Assembly: GCA_009930355.1 (NCBI GenBank)
Contig: RZYK01000013.1
Location: 1 to 22,479, forward strand
Length of the DNA: 22,479 nucleotides
Direction of reading: 5' to 3'
Origin: Campylobacterota bacterium
GTDB taxonomy: Bacteria > Campylobacterota > Campylobacteria > Campylobacterales > Sulfurospirillaceae
In this document: positions 7,559 to 14,649 of the stretch, in pieces
Layout of the letters: each line of letters starts with the position of its first letter
Position numbering within the stretch: the stretch's first letter is position 1
Notes under the pieces: generated by a model
Databases searched by the model: none
Told to the model about the DNA's origin: nothing
Seen by the model: the letters and a program-made list of their open reading frames with translations, nothing else
Made by a program: the position numbers and the translations under genes

Positions 7559-7677
7559 ATATTTTATAGGGATAATAATTTGGTTAAAATGCTTGAATAT
7601 AGGCATTTAACTCTTTTTTAAATTTTAAAACTTTTACATAAAAATTTTTTGGAGGAATTATTTCACGTATAAGCAAG

Positions 7678-7692
7678 GGAACACCTCTTGCA
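7678..7692 (+). promoter_or_regulatory. Sigma-54 (-24/-12) promoter for nifE-nifN
   Basis: GGAACACCTCTTGCA is identical over 15 bases to the promoter of the ferredoxin-nifX operon, with GG at 7678-7679, ten bases, then GC at 7690-7691. Transcription would begin about 12 bases past the GC, near 7703, which is practically the first base of the nifE ATG at 7704. Confidence 0.82.
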
Positions 7693-7703
7693 ACTCCGCA
7701 TTT

Positions 7704-9047
7704 ATGGTAAACAAAAAACTCATCAAGGATTTGTTAAACGAGAGTGCTTGTGCTCATAACAAAACCAAAAAAAGTAGCTGTGACAAACCCAAACCTGGGG
7801 CGACAAGCGGAGGATGTGCGTTTGAGGGGGCGCAAATATCACTCTTTCCTTATGCGGACGCCGTGCATCTCGTGCATGGGCCCGACACCTGTCTTGGCGC
7901 TTCATGGGAGACACGAGCTACGCTTACAAGCTACGAGGGTGAGAATAACACGCCACTTGGCTATTGCACCAATGTCACCACGCAAGATATCATTTTTGGG
8001 GGCGATAAAAAGCTCTCTGAGGCGTTGGCGTACATCGTGGAGCATAAAAAGCCTAAGGCGATTTTTGTCTATGAAACGTGTGTGACAGCGATGATAGGCG
8101 ACAACATCGACGTTACATGTAAAGAGGCACAGGAGCGTTTTGGCTTGCCCGTTGTGCCTGTGCATTCTCCTGGATTTGTGGGCGGAAAAAACTTAGGCTC
8201 ACGTTTAGCGGGTGAAGCGGTTTTGGACGCACTGGTAGGCACACGTGAGCCAGAATCTATCCATCCTTACGGCATCAATCTTATAGGCGATTATAACGTT
8301 ACAGGCGATATGTGGCAGTACACGCCCCTGCTTGAACGCATCGGGATTAAAGTGGTCTCAACCCTCTCAGGAGATGGCAGAATCGAGCAGATACAAACAG
8401 CCCACACCGCAAAACTCAATGTCATCGTCTGTGCGAAGTCCTTAGTGACCTTATGCCGAAAAATGCAAGAACGCTATGCCATTCCTTATGTGAGCGTCTC
8501 CTTTTATGGCAAACGAGACACCTCCAATGCCATTCGCTCCATCGTGAATGCGTTTGGTGATGAGGCGTTAATCGCCAAAGCGGAGGCAGTGATTGCTGAA
8601 GAAGAAGCGAAACTAGAAGCAAGACTCTTGCCCTATCGTGCCATCTTAAACGATAAAAAAGCCATCTTAAACACGGGGGGCAACAAGTCGTGGTCGATAG
8701 CCTCAGCACTTCAAGACATCGGCATCGAGGTTGTGGCAACTTCTATCCGAAAAGCGACAGAGGAAGACATCGCCATCGCAAAAACGTACGTGCCCATCTT
8801 GATGAAAATGCCAGCCAATGAACAAGCCAAACTCATTGATGAGCACCACATTGACATCTTGCTAGCAGGCGGGCGAAGCCTTTATACGGCTTTGAAAAAA
8901 AGGGTCGCCTTTGTCGATGTCAATCAAGAAAAAAAGGTGAGTTATGGCGCATACGGTGGCTTGGAAAATTTAGCGATAGATGTGTGCGCCGCGTTACAAA
9001 ACCCTGTGTTTAAGCTCGCTGGAAAGGAAGCACCATGGGAGAATTGA
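7704..9047 (+). CDS. nifE: NifE, FeMo-cofactor scaffold alpha subunit
   Basis: NifE pairs with NifN to form the scaffold on which the NifB product is matured to FeMo-cofactor before transfer to nitrogenase. The 447 residues match NifE throughout: the N-terminus LLNESACAHNK, then KPGATSGGCAFEGAQISL, and three cluster-ligand cysteines C38, C63 and C126 (GGCAF, DTCLG, ETC). TTQDIIFGG follows at about 92-100, and VCAK at about 242-245 matches a conserved NifE cysteine site. Starting at 7704 reproduces the usual NifE N-terminus, and no start codon exists upstream before the in-frame stop at 7626. There is no Shine-Dalgarno sequence, and the sigma-54 start falls at or next to the ATG, so the message may be leaderless. 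One palindrome (8113-8122) is read as VTCK. The end overlaps nifN by 13 bases. Confidence 0.97.
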   Translation: MVNKKLIKDLLNESACAHNKTKKSSCDKPKPGATSGGCAFEGAQISLFPYADAVHLVHGPDTCLGASWETRATLTSYEGENNTPLGYCTNVTTQDIIFGGDKKLSEALAYIVEHKKPKAIFVYETCVTAMIGDNIDVTCKEAQERFGLPVVPVHSPGFVGGKNLGSRLAGEAVLDALVGTREPESIHPYGINLIGDYNVTGDMWQYTPLLERIGIKVVSTLSGDGRIEQIQTAHTAKLNVIVCAKSLVTLCRKMQERYAIPYVSVSFYGKRDTSNAIRSIVNAFGDEALIAKAEAVIAEEEAKLEARLLPYRAILNDKKAILNTGGNKSWSIASALQDIGIEVVATSIRKATEEDIAIAKTYVPILMKMPANEQAKLIDEHHIDILLAGGRSLYTALKKRVAFVDVNQEKKVSYGAYGGLENLAIDVCAALQNPVFKLAGKEAPWEN

Positions 9048-10303
9048 AAGCCATAAAACCTTTACATGTAAACCCTCTCAAGCTCTCTCAACCCATGGGA
9101 GCAACGTTGGCGTTTTTGGGGATTAAAAACTGTATGCCTTTGATGCACGGAGCGCAAGGGTGTGCGTCGTTTACGAAGGTGCTTTTTACCAGGCATTTTA
9201 ATGACCCTATCGCCATTCAAACCACGGCGGTCAATGACATCACCGCCGTGATAGATGGGGGAGAAAAGGGTATCTCTGAAGCGATTGAGAACATCACCCA
9301 AAAGGTGAGCCCTGACTTGGTCGGGCTTTTTACCACGGGACTTACAGAGACCAAAGGCGATGACATCAAAGGGGCATGTGCGCTTTTAAGGGAAAAGCAA
9401 ACGATGGTTTATGTGCATACGCCTGATTTTGAGGGAGGTTTGGAGAGCGGTTGGGCTTTGAGTGTGCAAAGCATCATCCACCAACTCATTGAGCCAAGCC
9501 TTACATGTAACAAAGACAAAGTGCTTCTCCTCCCCAATGTCAATCTAAGCCCCATTGAAGTGGAAAAAATCAAAGAAGCCCTAGAACTTTTTGACTTTGA
9601 GGTTTACGCACTGCCAGATTTGAGCGATTCGCTTGATGGGCATTTGGGCGTGAAACAAGGCGCTCTTAGTGGTGGAGGCATCAGCGTAGAAGCGATTAAA
9701 GCGCTAGGCGATGCGGGGCATGTCATCACTGTGGGTCGCTCTGTTAAAAAGTGTGGTGAGCTTTTTTGTGAACGCTTTTTGCATACGACGCATCTGCATT
9801 TTGATAGCCTGATGGGGCTTGAAGCGTGCGATGATTTTTACGCAACATTGCTTACATGTAAAGGTCTTAGCAAACCTCATGCTTCCATTCAGAGATGGCG
9901 AAAAAGGCTTCAAGATGTGCTTTTAGATACCCATTTTGCTTTGGGAAAAGCCAAGATTCTCCTTGCCGATGAGCCAGATAATGCCTATGCGATGGCAAAA
10001 GCATTAATGGAAGTTGGCGCAAACGTAGAAGCGATGATTGCCCAGCGCAGTGAGGTGCAAGAGTGCTTTACATGTAAGGCTTCTGTGGGGGATTTTGAAG
10101 AGGTGGAAAAGGTTTTGCCTCAGTATAATCTGCTCATCACCAACTATCATGGTGAGCGTTTGGCGCACCAATATCACAAAAAGTTACTCACACGAGGCTT
10201 TCCCAATTACGAGCAGGCGGGTGTTGGGTTAAGACATAATGTTTTGTATGAGGGAAGTTGTGCCTTTTTATGTGAGGTTTCCAATCTTTTGGGGCATGGG
10301 TAA
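9035..10303 (+). CDS. nifN: NifN, FeMo-cofactor scaffold beta subunit
   Basis: This is the partner of NifE in the cofactor-maturing scaffold and a relative of the nitrogenase beta chain NifK. The 422 residues open with the NifN signature NPLKLSQPMGA (13-23). C43 follows in HGAQGCASF, the cluster ligand, then a TTAVNDITAVIDGG segment and TTGLTETKGDDIKG. The ATG lies inside the end of nifE with AAGGAAG before it, so translation is coupled and stoichiometry with NifE is secured. The gene carries four TTACATGTAA copies (9062, 9501, 9852, 10068), the densest group in the window. They are read as LHVN, LTCN, LTCK and FTCK and add cysteines not needed for the fold. The reading frame is intact. Confidence 0.96.
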   Translation: MGELKAIKPLHVNPLKLSQPMGATLAFLGIKNCMPLMHGAQGCASFTKVLFTRHFNDPIAIQTTAVNDITAVIDGGEKGISEAIENITQKVSPDLVGLFTTGLTETKGDDIKGACALLREKQTMVYVHTPDFEGGLESGWALSVQSIIHQLIEPSLTCNKDKVLLLPNVNLSPIEVEKIKEALELFDFEVYALPDLSDSLDGHLGVKQGALSGGGISVEAIKALGDAGHVITVGRSVKKCGELFCERFLHTTHLHFDSLMGLEACDDFYATLLTCKGLSKPHASIQRWRKRLQDVLLDTHFALGKAKILLADEPDNAYAMAKALMEVGANVEAMIAQRSEVQECFTCKASVGDFEEVEKVLPQYNLLITNYHGERLAHQYHKKLLTRGFPNYEQAGVGLRHNVLYEGSCAFLCEVSNLLGHG

Positions 10304-10323
10304 TATTTTAGATAGGTTTTGTC

Positions 10324-10367
10324 AAAGTAATCTTTTCTTTATTGAGTATTAAAGAAAAGATTACTTT
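10324..10367. repeat. 18-bp perfect inverted repeat with 8-base loop downstream of nifN
   Basis: The arm at 10324-10341 (AAAGTAATCTTTTCTTTA) is perfectly complementary to 10350-10367, with the loop TTGAGTAT. It starts 20 bases after the nifN stop and ends 50 bases before the next ATG. It could end nifEN transcription, but it is AT-rich and lacks a clean T-run. It could also be an operator or an insertion scar. Confidence 0.6.
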
Positions 10368-10417
10368 TGAAGTAGTATACTTGATGATATTTTATAAATA
10401 AACATTAAGGCTGGAAT

Positions 10418-11482
10418 ATGGACTTGATTGACAAACTTAACGCTATTGCAACAAAAGTAGAAAAACAAAAAGCTACTATCAGTACAGAAGAAGCGACTAA
10501 AACCTCTTTTATTATGCCCTTTATTAGAGAACTTGGCTATGACGTTTTTGATGCAACAGAAGTCATCCCTGAATTTACTGCTGATGTAGGAATTAAAAAA
10601 GGGGAAAAAGTTGATTATGCAATAGCTCTTGATGGTAAAATTATTATGCTCATCGAATGTAAAATGCTTGGTACTAAATTAGATGTTAATATTGAAAGCC
10701 AACTACACAGATATTTTCATGTAACAGAAGCACGTATTGGAATTTTAACGGATGGTTTAGTATATAAATTTTATACAGATTTAGAAGAACCTAATAAAAT
10801 GGACAATAAACCATTTTTAGAGTTTGCTTTAAATCAATTAGATGATTCTTTGATACAAGAGATTAAAAAGTTTTCAAAACAAACATTTAATATTGACCAA
10901 CTTTTACTTTCTGCAAATGAACTAAAATTCACCAAAGCAATCAAAGCATTTATAAACGAACAACTCTTAAATCCATCAGAAGATTTTATTCAATTTATAC
11001 TCAAAAATATTTATACAGGAAGAATTACGGAGCAGGTCAAAGAACAGTTTACTCCGATTTTGAAACGAGCTTCTGTTCAATTAATTAATGATAAAGTTAA
11101 TGATAGATTAAAAAGTGCATTAGTTTCAACAACAGAACAAAGTCTTGAAATGCCGATTTTAGAAGAGGCAGTAAAAGAGAACGAAGAAAAAATCATAACG
11201 ACAGAAGAAGAAAAAGAAGGATTTTACTCAATTAAAGCGATTTTAGCTGGAGTTGTTGATTTAGAGCGAGTTGTTTATAGAGATACACAATCATATATGG
11301 GTATTTTACTTGATGATAATAATCGCAAGCCAATTGCAAGGCTTTATTTAAATGGTAACAAAAAATATTTAGCAGTATTTGATGCAGATAAAAAAGAAGA
11401 AAAACTTCCAATTACAAATATTAATGATTTATTTAATTACAGAGAAAATATTATTGCTTCATGTAAAAATTACGTAGATTAA
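10418..11482 (+). CDS. Solitary HsdR-N-type PD-(D/E)xK nuclease-like protein
   Basis: The 354 residues begin with a type I restriction R-subunit N-terminal domain (HSDR_N-like). Catalytic candidates are E52 (PEFTADVG), D66 (KVDYAIA) and the pair E80, K82 (IIMLIECK), followed by a QLHRYFHV helix, as in that family. No helicase motor and no methyltransferase accompany it. The middle is helical and charged, and the C-terminal 90 residues (VVDLERVVYRDTQSYMGILLDD) form a separate small domain. Proteins of this architecture are widespread as single genes and annotated as type I restriction endonucleases; their role is not settled. The gene is markedly more AT-rich than nifN and mmuM on either side and has no TTACATGTAA copy, which suggests recent acquisition. 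AAGG precedes the ATG. Confidence 0.8.
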   Translation: MDLIDKLNAIATKVEKQKATISTEEATKTSFIMPFIRELGYDVFDATEVIPEFTADVGIKKGEKVDYAIALDGKIIMLIECKMLGTKLDVNIESQLHRYFHVTEARIGILTDGLVYKFYTDLEEPNKMDNKPFLEFALNQLDDSLIQEIKKFSKQTFNIDQLLLSANELKFTKAIKAFINEQLLNPSEDFIQFILKNIYTGRITEQVKEQFTPILKRASVQLINDKVNDRLKSALVSTTEQSLEMPILEEAVKENEEKIITTEEEKEGFYSIKAILAGVVDLERVVYRDTQSYMGILLDDNNRKPIARLYLNGNKKYLAVFDADKKEEKLPITNINDLFNYRENIIASCKNYVD

Positions 11483-11531
11483 AAATATTATTGAATCTAA
11501 GACTCTCTTTAAAAAGAGTTACTTAATTATT

Positions 11532-11561
11532 AAGAAGCCTTTCCTAATATAAAGGCTTCTT
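11532..11561. terminator. Hairpin terminator after the solitary nuclease gene
   Basis: AAGAAGCCTTT (11532-11542) pairs perfectly with AAAGGCTTCTT (11551-11561) around an 8-base loop and is followed by CTATCATTTT. The stem and position, 50 bases past the stop, fit a Rho-independent terminator, although the T-run is interrupted. Confidence 0.65.
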
Positions 11562-11619
11562 CTATCATTTTCAGAATGTTTTTCAAGTATTCTTTTACAT
11601 AAAACTAGCCTCTTATCAT

Positions 11620-11648
11620 TTACATGTAAAATAAAACTTAGCTATCAT
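11620..11648 (+). promoter_or_regulatory. Possible promoter of mmuM using a palindrome copy as -35
   Basis: TATCAT (11643-11648) could be a -10 box. Seventeen bases upstream is TTACAT, the left half of a TTACATGTAA palindrome (11620-11629). The start would be near 11655, giving a short leader with AAGGAAA before the ATG at 11677. This is a weak match on its own. Confidence 0.35.
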
Positions 11649-11676
11649 ATGCCTCAAATTGTGTAAGGAAAACGCT

Positions 11677-12612
11677 ATGAACCCCCTAACTCCTTTTTTA
11701 GAACATCAAAAAGTATTTATCTTAGACGGTGCTTTTGGCACGGAGCTTGAGCGCAAGGGCTATGACATCAACGACTCACTTTGGTCGGCAAAATTTTTGA
11801 TGGAAAAGCCTGAAGCCATTGCTGAGGTGCACAGAGACTACCTTGACGCAGGGAGTGATTGCATTACCACAGCGAGTTATCAAGCCAGTTTTGAGGGATT
11901 TATGAAGCGTGGGATGAGTGAAGAGGAAGCCAAAGCGCTCATCGCCTCTTCGGTAAAAATCGCTCAAAAAGTGCGTGATGATTTTTGGGAGAATGAGGCA
12001 AACCGCACGAAACGCTTGAAACCGTTGGTCGCAGCCTCCGTTGGACCTTATGGGGCGTATTTGGCGGATGGTTCGGAATTTCGTGGTGATTATGCGCTAG
12101 ATGTTGAGGCACTTCAAGCCTTTCATGCCAAACGACTTGCCACACTCATTGAAGCCCAACCCGATTTGCTGGCGTGTGAGACCATTCCGTGTTTGAAGGA
12201 GGCGAAAGCCTTGTGTGCGCTTTTAGAGGGCTATCCTGAGGTGAGCGCATGGATGAGTTTTAGCGCTAAAGATGGAGCGCATATCAACAGTGGTGAGAGT
12301 ATTCGTGAATGTGCGCAGTTTTTGGAGAGCCAAAAAAACATTGTGGCTATTGGCATTAACTGCACCGCACCTCAGTACATCGAATCGCTTATTGGCGAAA
12401 TCAAAGCCGTTTCAAGCAAACCCATTATCGTTTACCCCAACGGTGGTTCATCCTACAACGCACTTACTAAAACATGGGATGGGTTATCAAAAAATGCATC
12501 GTATGGAAAGATGGCGTATGGGTGGTACCAAAAAGGGGCGAGGTTGATTGGGGGATGTTGTCAAACTACGCCTGAAGATATCGCTCAGATTGCACAGTGG
12601 GTGCGAGGTTAA
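11677..12612 (+). CDS. mmuM: Homocysteine S-methyltransferase
   Basis: This is a 311-residue zinc-dependent methyltransferase of the pfam S-methyl_trans family. It moves a methyl group from S-methylmethionine or S-adenosylmethionine to homocysteine, giving methionine. It shows the family opening LDGAFGTELERKG (residues 17-29), TTASYQASFEGF, ACETIP, and the zinc ligands C229 (GINC) and C294/C295 (GGCC). The track-length ORF could begin at a TTG 18 bases earlier, but the ATG at 11677 has AAGGAAA at the right distance and gives the usual N-terminus. It stands alone between nif units, and methyl recycling has no direct tie to nitrogenase, although cofactor synthesis by NifB consumes S-adenosylmethionine. 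The substrate choice is inferred from family. Confidence 0.9.
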   Translation: MNPLTPFLEHQKVFILDGAFGTELERKGYDINDSLWSAKFLMEKPEAIAEVHRDYLDAGSDCITTASYQASFEGFMKRGMSEEEAKALIASSVKIAQKVRDDFWENEANRTKRLKPLVAASVGPYGAYLADGSEFRGDYALDVEALQAFHAKRLATLIEAQPDLLACETIPCLKEAKALCALLEGYPEVSAWMSFSAKDGAHINSGESIRECAQFLESQKNIVAIGINCTAPQYIESLIGEIKAVSSKPIIVYPNGGSSYNALTKTWDGLSKNASYGKMAYGWYQKGARLIGGCCQTTPEDIAQIAQWVRG

Positions 12613-12617
12613 AAGGA

Positions 12618-12650
12618 TTTACATGTAAAGAATAAATCTTTACATGTAAA
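12618..12650. terminator. Hairpin made of two TTTACATGTAAA palindromes between convergent genes
   Basis: TTTACATGTAAAG (12618-12630) and CTTTACATGTAAA (12638-12650) form a perfect 13-bp stem with loop AATAAAT. They occupy nearly the whole 43-base gap between mmuM and the convergent bacterioferritin gene. On the minus strand the stem is followed by AATCCTTTTAA, so weak termination is possible. Each half is also a palindrome by itself. Confidence 0.45.
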
Positions 12651-12655
12651 AAGAA

Positions 12656-13171
12656 TTAAGCAGGTTCGTTACCTGTTGGAGGTGCCATCATGGCTTTTTT
12701 CTTACTGCGTTCCATGGATTGAAGCACTAAGTATTGCTCACCAAATTTAAGCATATTTTCCATTTCATCATCAAATTCTGCGTAGTGTCCCTCTTCATCT
12801 AATACGAGTTCTTCAAAAAGTTTTTTAGAGACGCTATCGGCATGATTGCCACATTCAAGGGCAAAGTTGTTGTACATGACAATGGCATCTTCTTCACTTT
12901 GACGTGCAAACTCTATCATCTCTTTTACGGTAATAATTTGCTGTACTTCATGTGCTGCTTTCATTTCAATGGTGCCCTTTAGGAATAGAATCCTATCTGA
13001 TAGTTTTTCAATGTGTAACATCTCCATGATTGCAATGCGTTTAAAAAGGGATGAAAGTAAGTCATACCCTTGGTCATCACAGTGGAAGTGGAAGAACATG
13101 TACTGGTGGACTGCTGAGAGTTCATCGGCAATGGCAAGATTAAGTAACTCTATACTTTTATCACGTTTCAT
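12656..13171 (-). CDS. bfr: Bacterioferritin / ferritin-like diiron protein
   Basis: This 171-residue four-helix protein carries a complete bacterioferritin diiron site: E17 (ADELSAVHQY), E50 and H53 (MEMLHIEKL), E93 (QSEEDAI), E126 and H129 (DEEGHYAEF). These positions run one residue behind the E. coli Bfr ligands. M51 sits where Bfr binds haem between subunits, so haem binding is possible. The function would be ferroxidase activity and iron storage. The C-terminal tail (KKAMMAPPTGNEPA) exceeds the usual length by about a dozen residues. AAGGAG precedes the ATG. Placed between nif units, it may store iron for the heavy demand of nitrogenase assembly, which is inference. It is divided from mmuM only by the paired palindromes. 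Confidence 0.88.
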   Translation of the reverse strand: MKRDKSIELLNLAIADELSAVHQYMFFHFHCDDQGYDLLSSLFKRIAIMEMLHIEKLSDRILFLKGTIEMKAAHEVQQIITVKEMIEFARQSEEDAIVMYNNFALECGNHADSVSKKLFEELVLDEEGHYAEFDDEMENMLKFGEQYLVLQSMERSKKKAMMAPPTGNEPA

Positions 13172-13252
13172 TTTTTCTCCTTAATTGGGTATTTGCTTCA
13201 CATACTACCATAAAAATTGAAAAGAAAAACTAAGGAAATAAGACCCTAAACC

Positions 13253-13738
13253 TTAGTAATCGTGAGGAATCCCTTTGATGTGTAACATAAAATGGTCTCT
13301 GTTGTCTATATCGTTGAGCCAACCGTAATTTGCATCACTTTTATCGTCAAGCTCTTTGATGTACGGTTTGATGTCTAAAAGCGGTGTGCCATCAAAAACG
13401 TCCAACCCTGAAACGTAGAGCTTGTTCTCAATGACATTGATGAGTTTGACAATGCTGAGTCCAATGGGATTTGGACGGCAAGGTGAACGTGTGGCAAAAA
13501 GTCCTAACTCTTTGTGTTCTAACCACGGCGGGGTAAAACGCATTTTAGGCTTCTCTTTGAGTTTGTCAATATAAAAAATGACATAGATATATTTGAAACG
13601 CAGTAACTCTTTTAGTCCCTCTTCGTAGGCTTTATCCAGTTCGATGTAAAACTCACCTGTATCGTTGTGTACGGGCTGATAAGGGGCATTGGTGGTATAG
13701 GGTGTGTGAATCACGCCAATAGGTTCAAGGTAAATCAT
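13253..13738 (-). CDS. trmO: tRNA (t6A37)-methyltransferase TrmO (TsaA/YaeB family)
   Basis: This 161-residue single-domain beta-barrel protein uses S-adenosylmethionine to methylate N6-threonylcarbamoyladenosine at position 37 of certain tRNAs. The family signatures are GLFATRSPCRPNPIGLS (residues 79-95), which includes the cofactor-binding RSPxRPNPIG, and DVFDGTPLLDIKPY (113-126). The N-terminus IGVIHTPY is typical. The length equals the core domain without the C-terminal extension of E. coli TrmO. AAGGAG precedes the ATG. TsaA-like genes are often seen beside nif and molybdenum genes, where their role is unclear, so a substrate other than tRNA cannot be excluded. It is transcribed away from the second nifX operon. 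Confidence 0.9.
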   Translation of the reverse strand: MIYLEPIGVIHTPYTTNAPYQPVHNDTGEFYIELDKAYEEGLKELLRFKYIYVIFYIDKLKEKPKMRFTPPWLEHKELGLFATRSPCRPNPIGLSIVKLINVIENKLYVSGLDVFDGTPLLDIKPYIKELDDKSDANYGWLNDIDNRDHFMLHIKGIPHDY

Positions 13739-13797
13739 AAAGGCACTCCTTGTAATACTTTTTTAGAGTTTATCGTATCTGTCTTTAAATTTTCTAC

Positions 13798-13812
13798 GGA
13801 ACACTTCTTGAA
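13798..13812 (+). promoter_or_regulatory. Sigma-54-like promoter for the nifX-to-ferredoxin operon
   Basis: GGAACACTTCTTGAA matches the other two nif promoters at 13 of 15 bases and shares the upstream TTCTAC with the ferredoxin promoter. The -12 position reads GA in place of GC, a substitution that would weaken it. The predicted start near 13823 leaves a short leader with AAGGAGG before the GTG at 13846, a very good fit. Confidence 0.62.
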
Positions 13813-13845
13813 TAGAGATGAATACGTTTGCGTAAGGAGGAAGTT

Positions 13846-14205
13846 GTGATAAAGGTCGCATTTTTTACCAATGATTTGAAGAACATTGATGCCCATTTTG
13901 GCTCGTGTGAGCAGTTTATGGTCTATGAGGTTGGTGTGGAGGGTTCTAGACTGGTAGGGGTCATTCCTACAGGTGAAGAGCGCACGGAGGGGAGAGTGGA
14001 AATGTTAAAAGAAGCCGATGTGTCTATGCTTTATTGCATTGAAATTGGACCAGCAGCGGCCGCAAAAGTGGTCAATCACAAAATCTTTCCCATGAAGTAT
14101 AAACATGTTGTGGGCATTGAAGAAGAGCTTGAAAAACTAAGCACGATGCTTAGCACCAATCCCCCGCCGTTTCTTCAAAAAATACTTGAAAAAGGAGGTG
14201 CGTGA
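13846..14205 (+). CDS. nifX: NifX, FeMo-cofactor precursor carrier
   Basis: This 119-residue member of the dinitrogenase iron-molybdenum cofactor family carries NifB-co and other precursors between NifB and NifEN. The signature AHFGSCEQFMVYEVG includes H17, F18, G19 and C21, and IEIGPAAAAKVVN follows. The C-terminus STNPPPFLQKIL is the NifX-type ending. I chose GTG at 13846, preceded by AAGGAGG, over the TTG at 13828, because the TTG has no binding site and would put that AAGGAGG inside the coding region. It heads a long operon and is followed by the DUF269 partner with a one-base TGATG overlap, the usual nifX pairing. The first copy at 711-1079 is about equally similar in its key motifs, so calling this one nifX rests on its neighbour. 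Confidence 0.92.
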   Translation: MIKVAFFTNDLKNIDAHFGSCEQFMVYEVGVEGSRLVGVIPTGEERTEGRVEMLKEADVSMLYCIEIGPAAAAKVVNHKIFPMKYKHVVGIEEELEKLSTMLSTNPPPFLQKILEKGGA

Positions 14206-14645
14206 TGGAGAGTTTAGAGACACTTTTTATCCAAACCCTTACCTCGCAACTTCGTGCACTTGACCAATTTGGAACCTGGGCAAAAAAGAGCGATGAAGAG
14301 CTTTTATGTGAGAAGTATGTCAAAAGCAAAGAGGACTTGAAAACTATTCCTATCATCGCAGATATTGATGAGATGCAGATTCAAGATATTCGACTCATCT
14401 TCCAATCCATCGCCCTAAGTTTTGAGCTCAAAACAGGACTCATGTGCTCGGTAGTGATGGAGATGAGCCATGAGGGATTTGGAAGAGTTGTGGTATTAGC
14501 CGACAAAATTGTCATTACCAATAAATTTTTCAAAGATGCCCACCGTTATAGCTTTCGCACCTATGATGATTTAGTAAAAGAGGGTGGCAAAATGCTTCAC
14601 AATGCACTTGAAATTTTTGAGCAATACACACTAAAAGCAGGATAA
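14205..14645 (+). CDS. NifX-associated nitrogen fixation protein (DUF269)
   Basis: This 146-residue protein of the DUF269 / NifX-associated family is almost always encoded next to nifX in diazotrophs. The match covers the whole length: LTSQLRALDQFGTWAKKSDEELL near the start, IPIIADID, ALSFELKTGLM, and the hallmark MSHEGFGRVVVLADKIVITNK, then DAHRYSF. The biochemical role is not established, and assistance in cofactor assembly or stability is the usual guess. The ATG at 14205 overlaps the nifX stop by one base with GGAGG ahead, while a GTG three bases earlier is less likely. The next gene, flavodoxin, follows after 4 bases. Confidence 0.93.
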   Translation: MESLETLFIQTLTSQLRALDQFGTWAKKSDEELLCEKYVKSKEDLKTIPIIADIDEMQIQDIRLIFQSIALSFELKTGLMCSVVMEMSHEGFGRVVVLADKIVITNKFFKDAHRYSFRTYDDLVKEGGKMLHNALEIFEQYTLKAG

Positions 14646-14649
14646 ACGG

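Noticed and set aside
7602..7605. GGCA as a third operator for the toxin-antitoxin operon
   Set aside because: Only a half-site is present, and four bases are too common to count.
7651..7659. GGAGGAATT as the ribosome site of nifE
   Set aside because: It lies about 45 bases before the ATG, upstream of the sigma-54 promoter, and no in-frame start codon follows it.
8676..8681. G6 run in nifE as a phase-variation tract
   Set aside because: It is too short to be a typical switch and encodes a conserved TGGN segment of a core metabolic gene.
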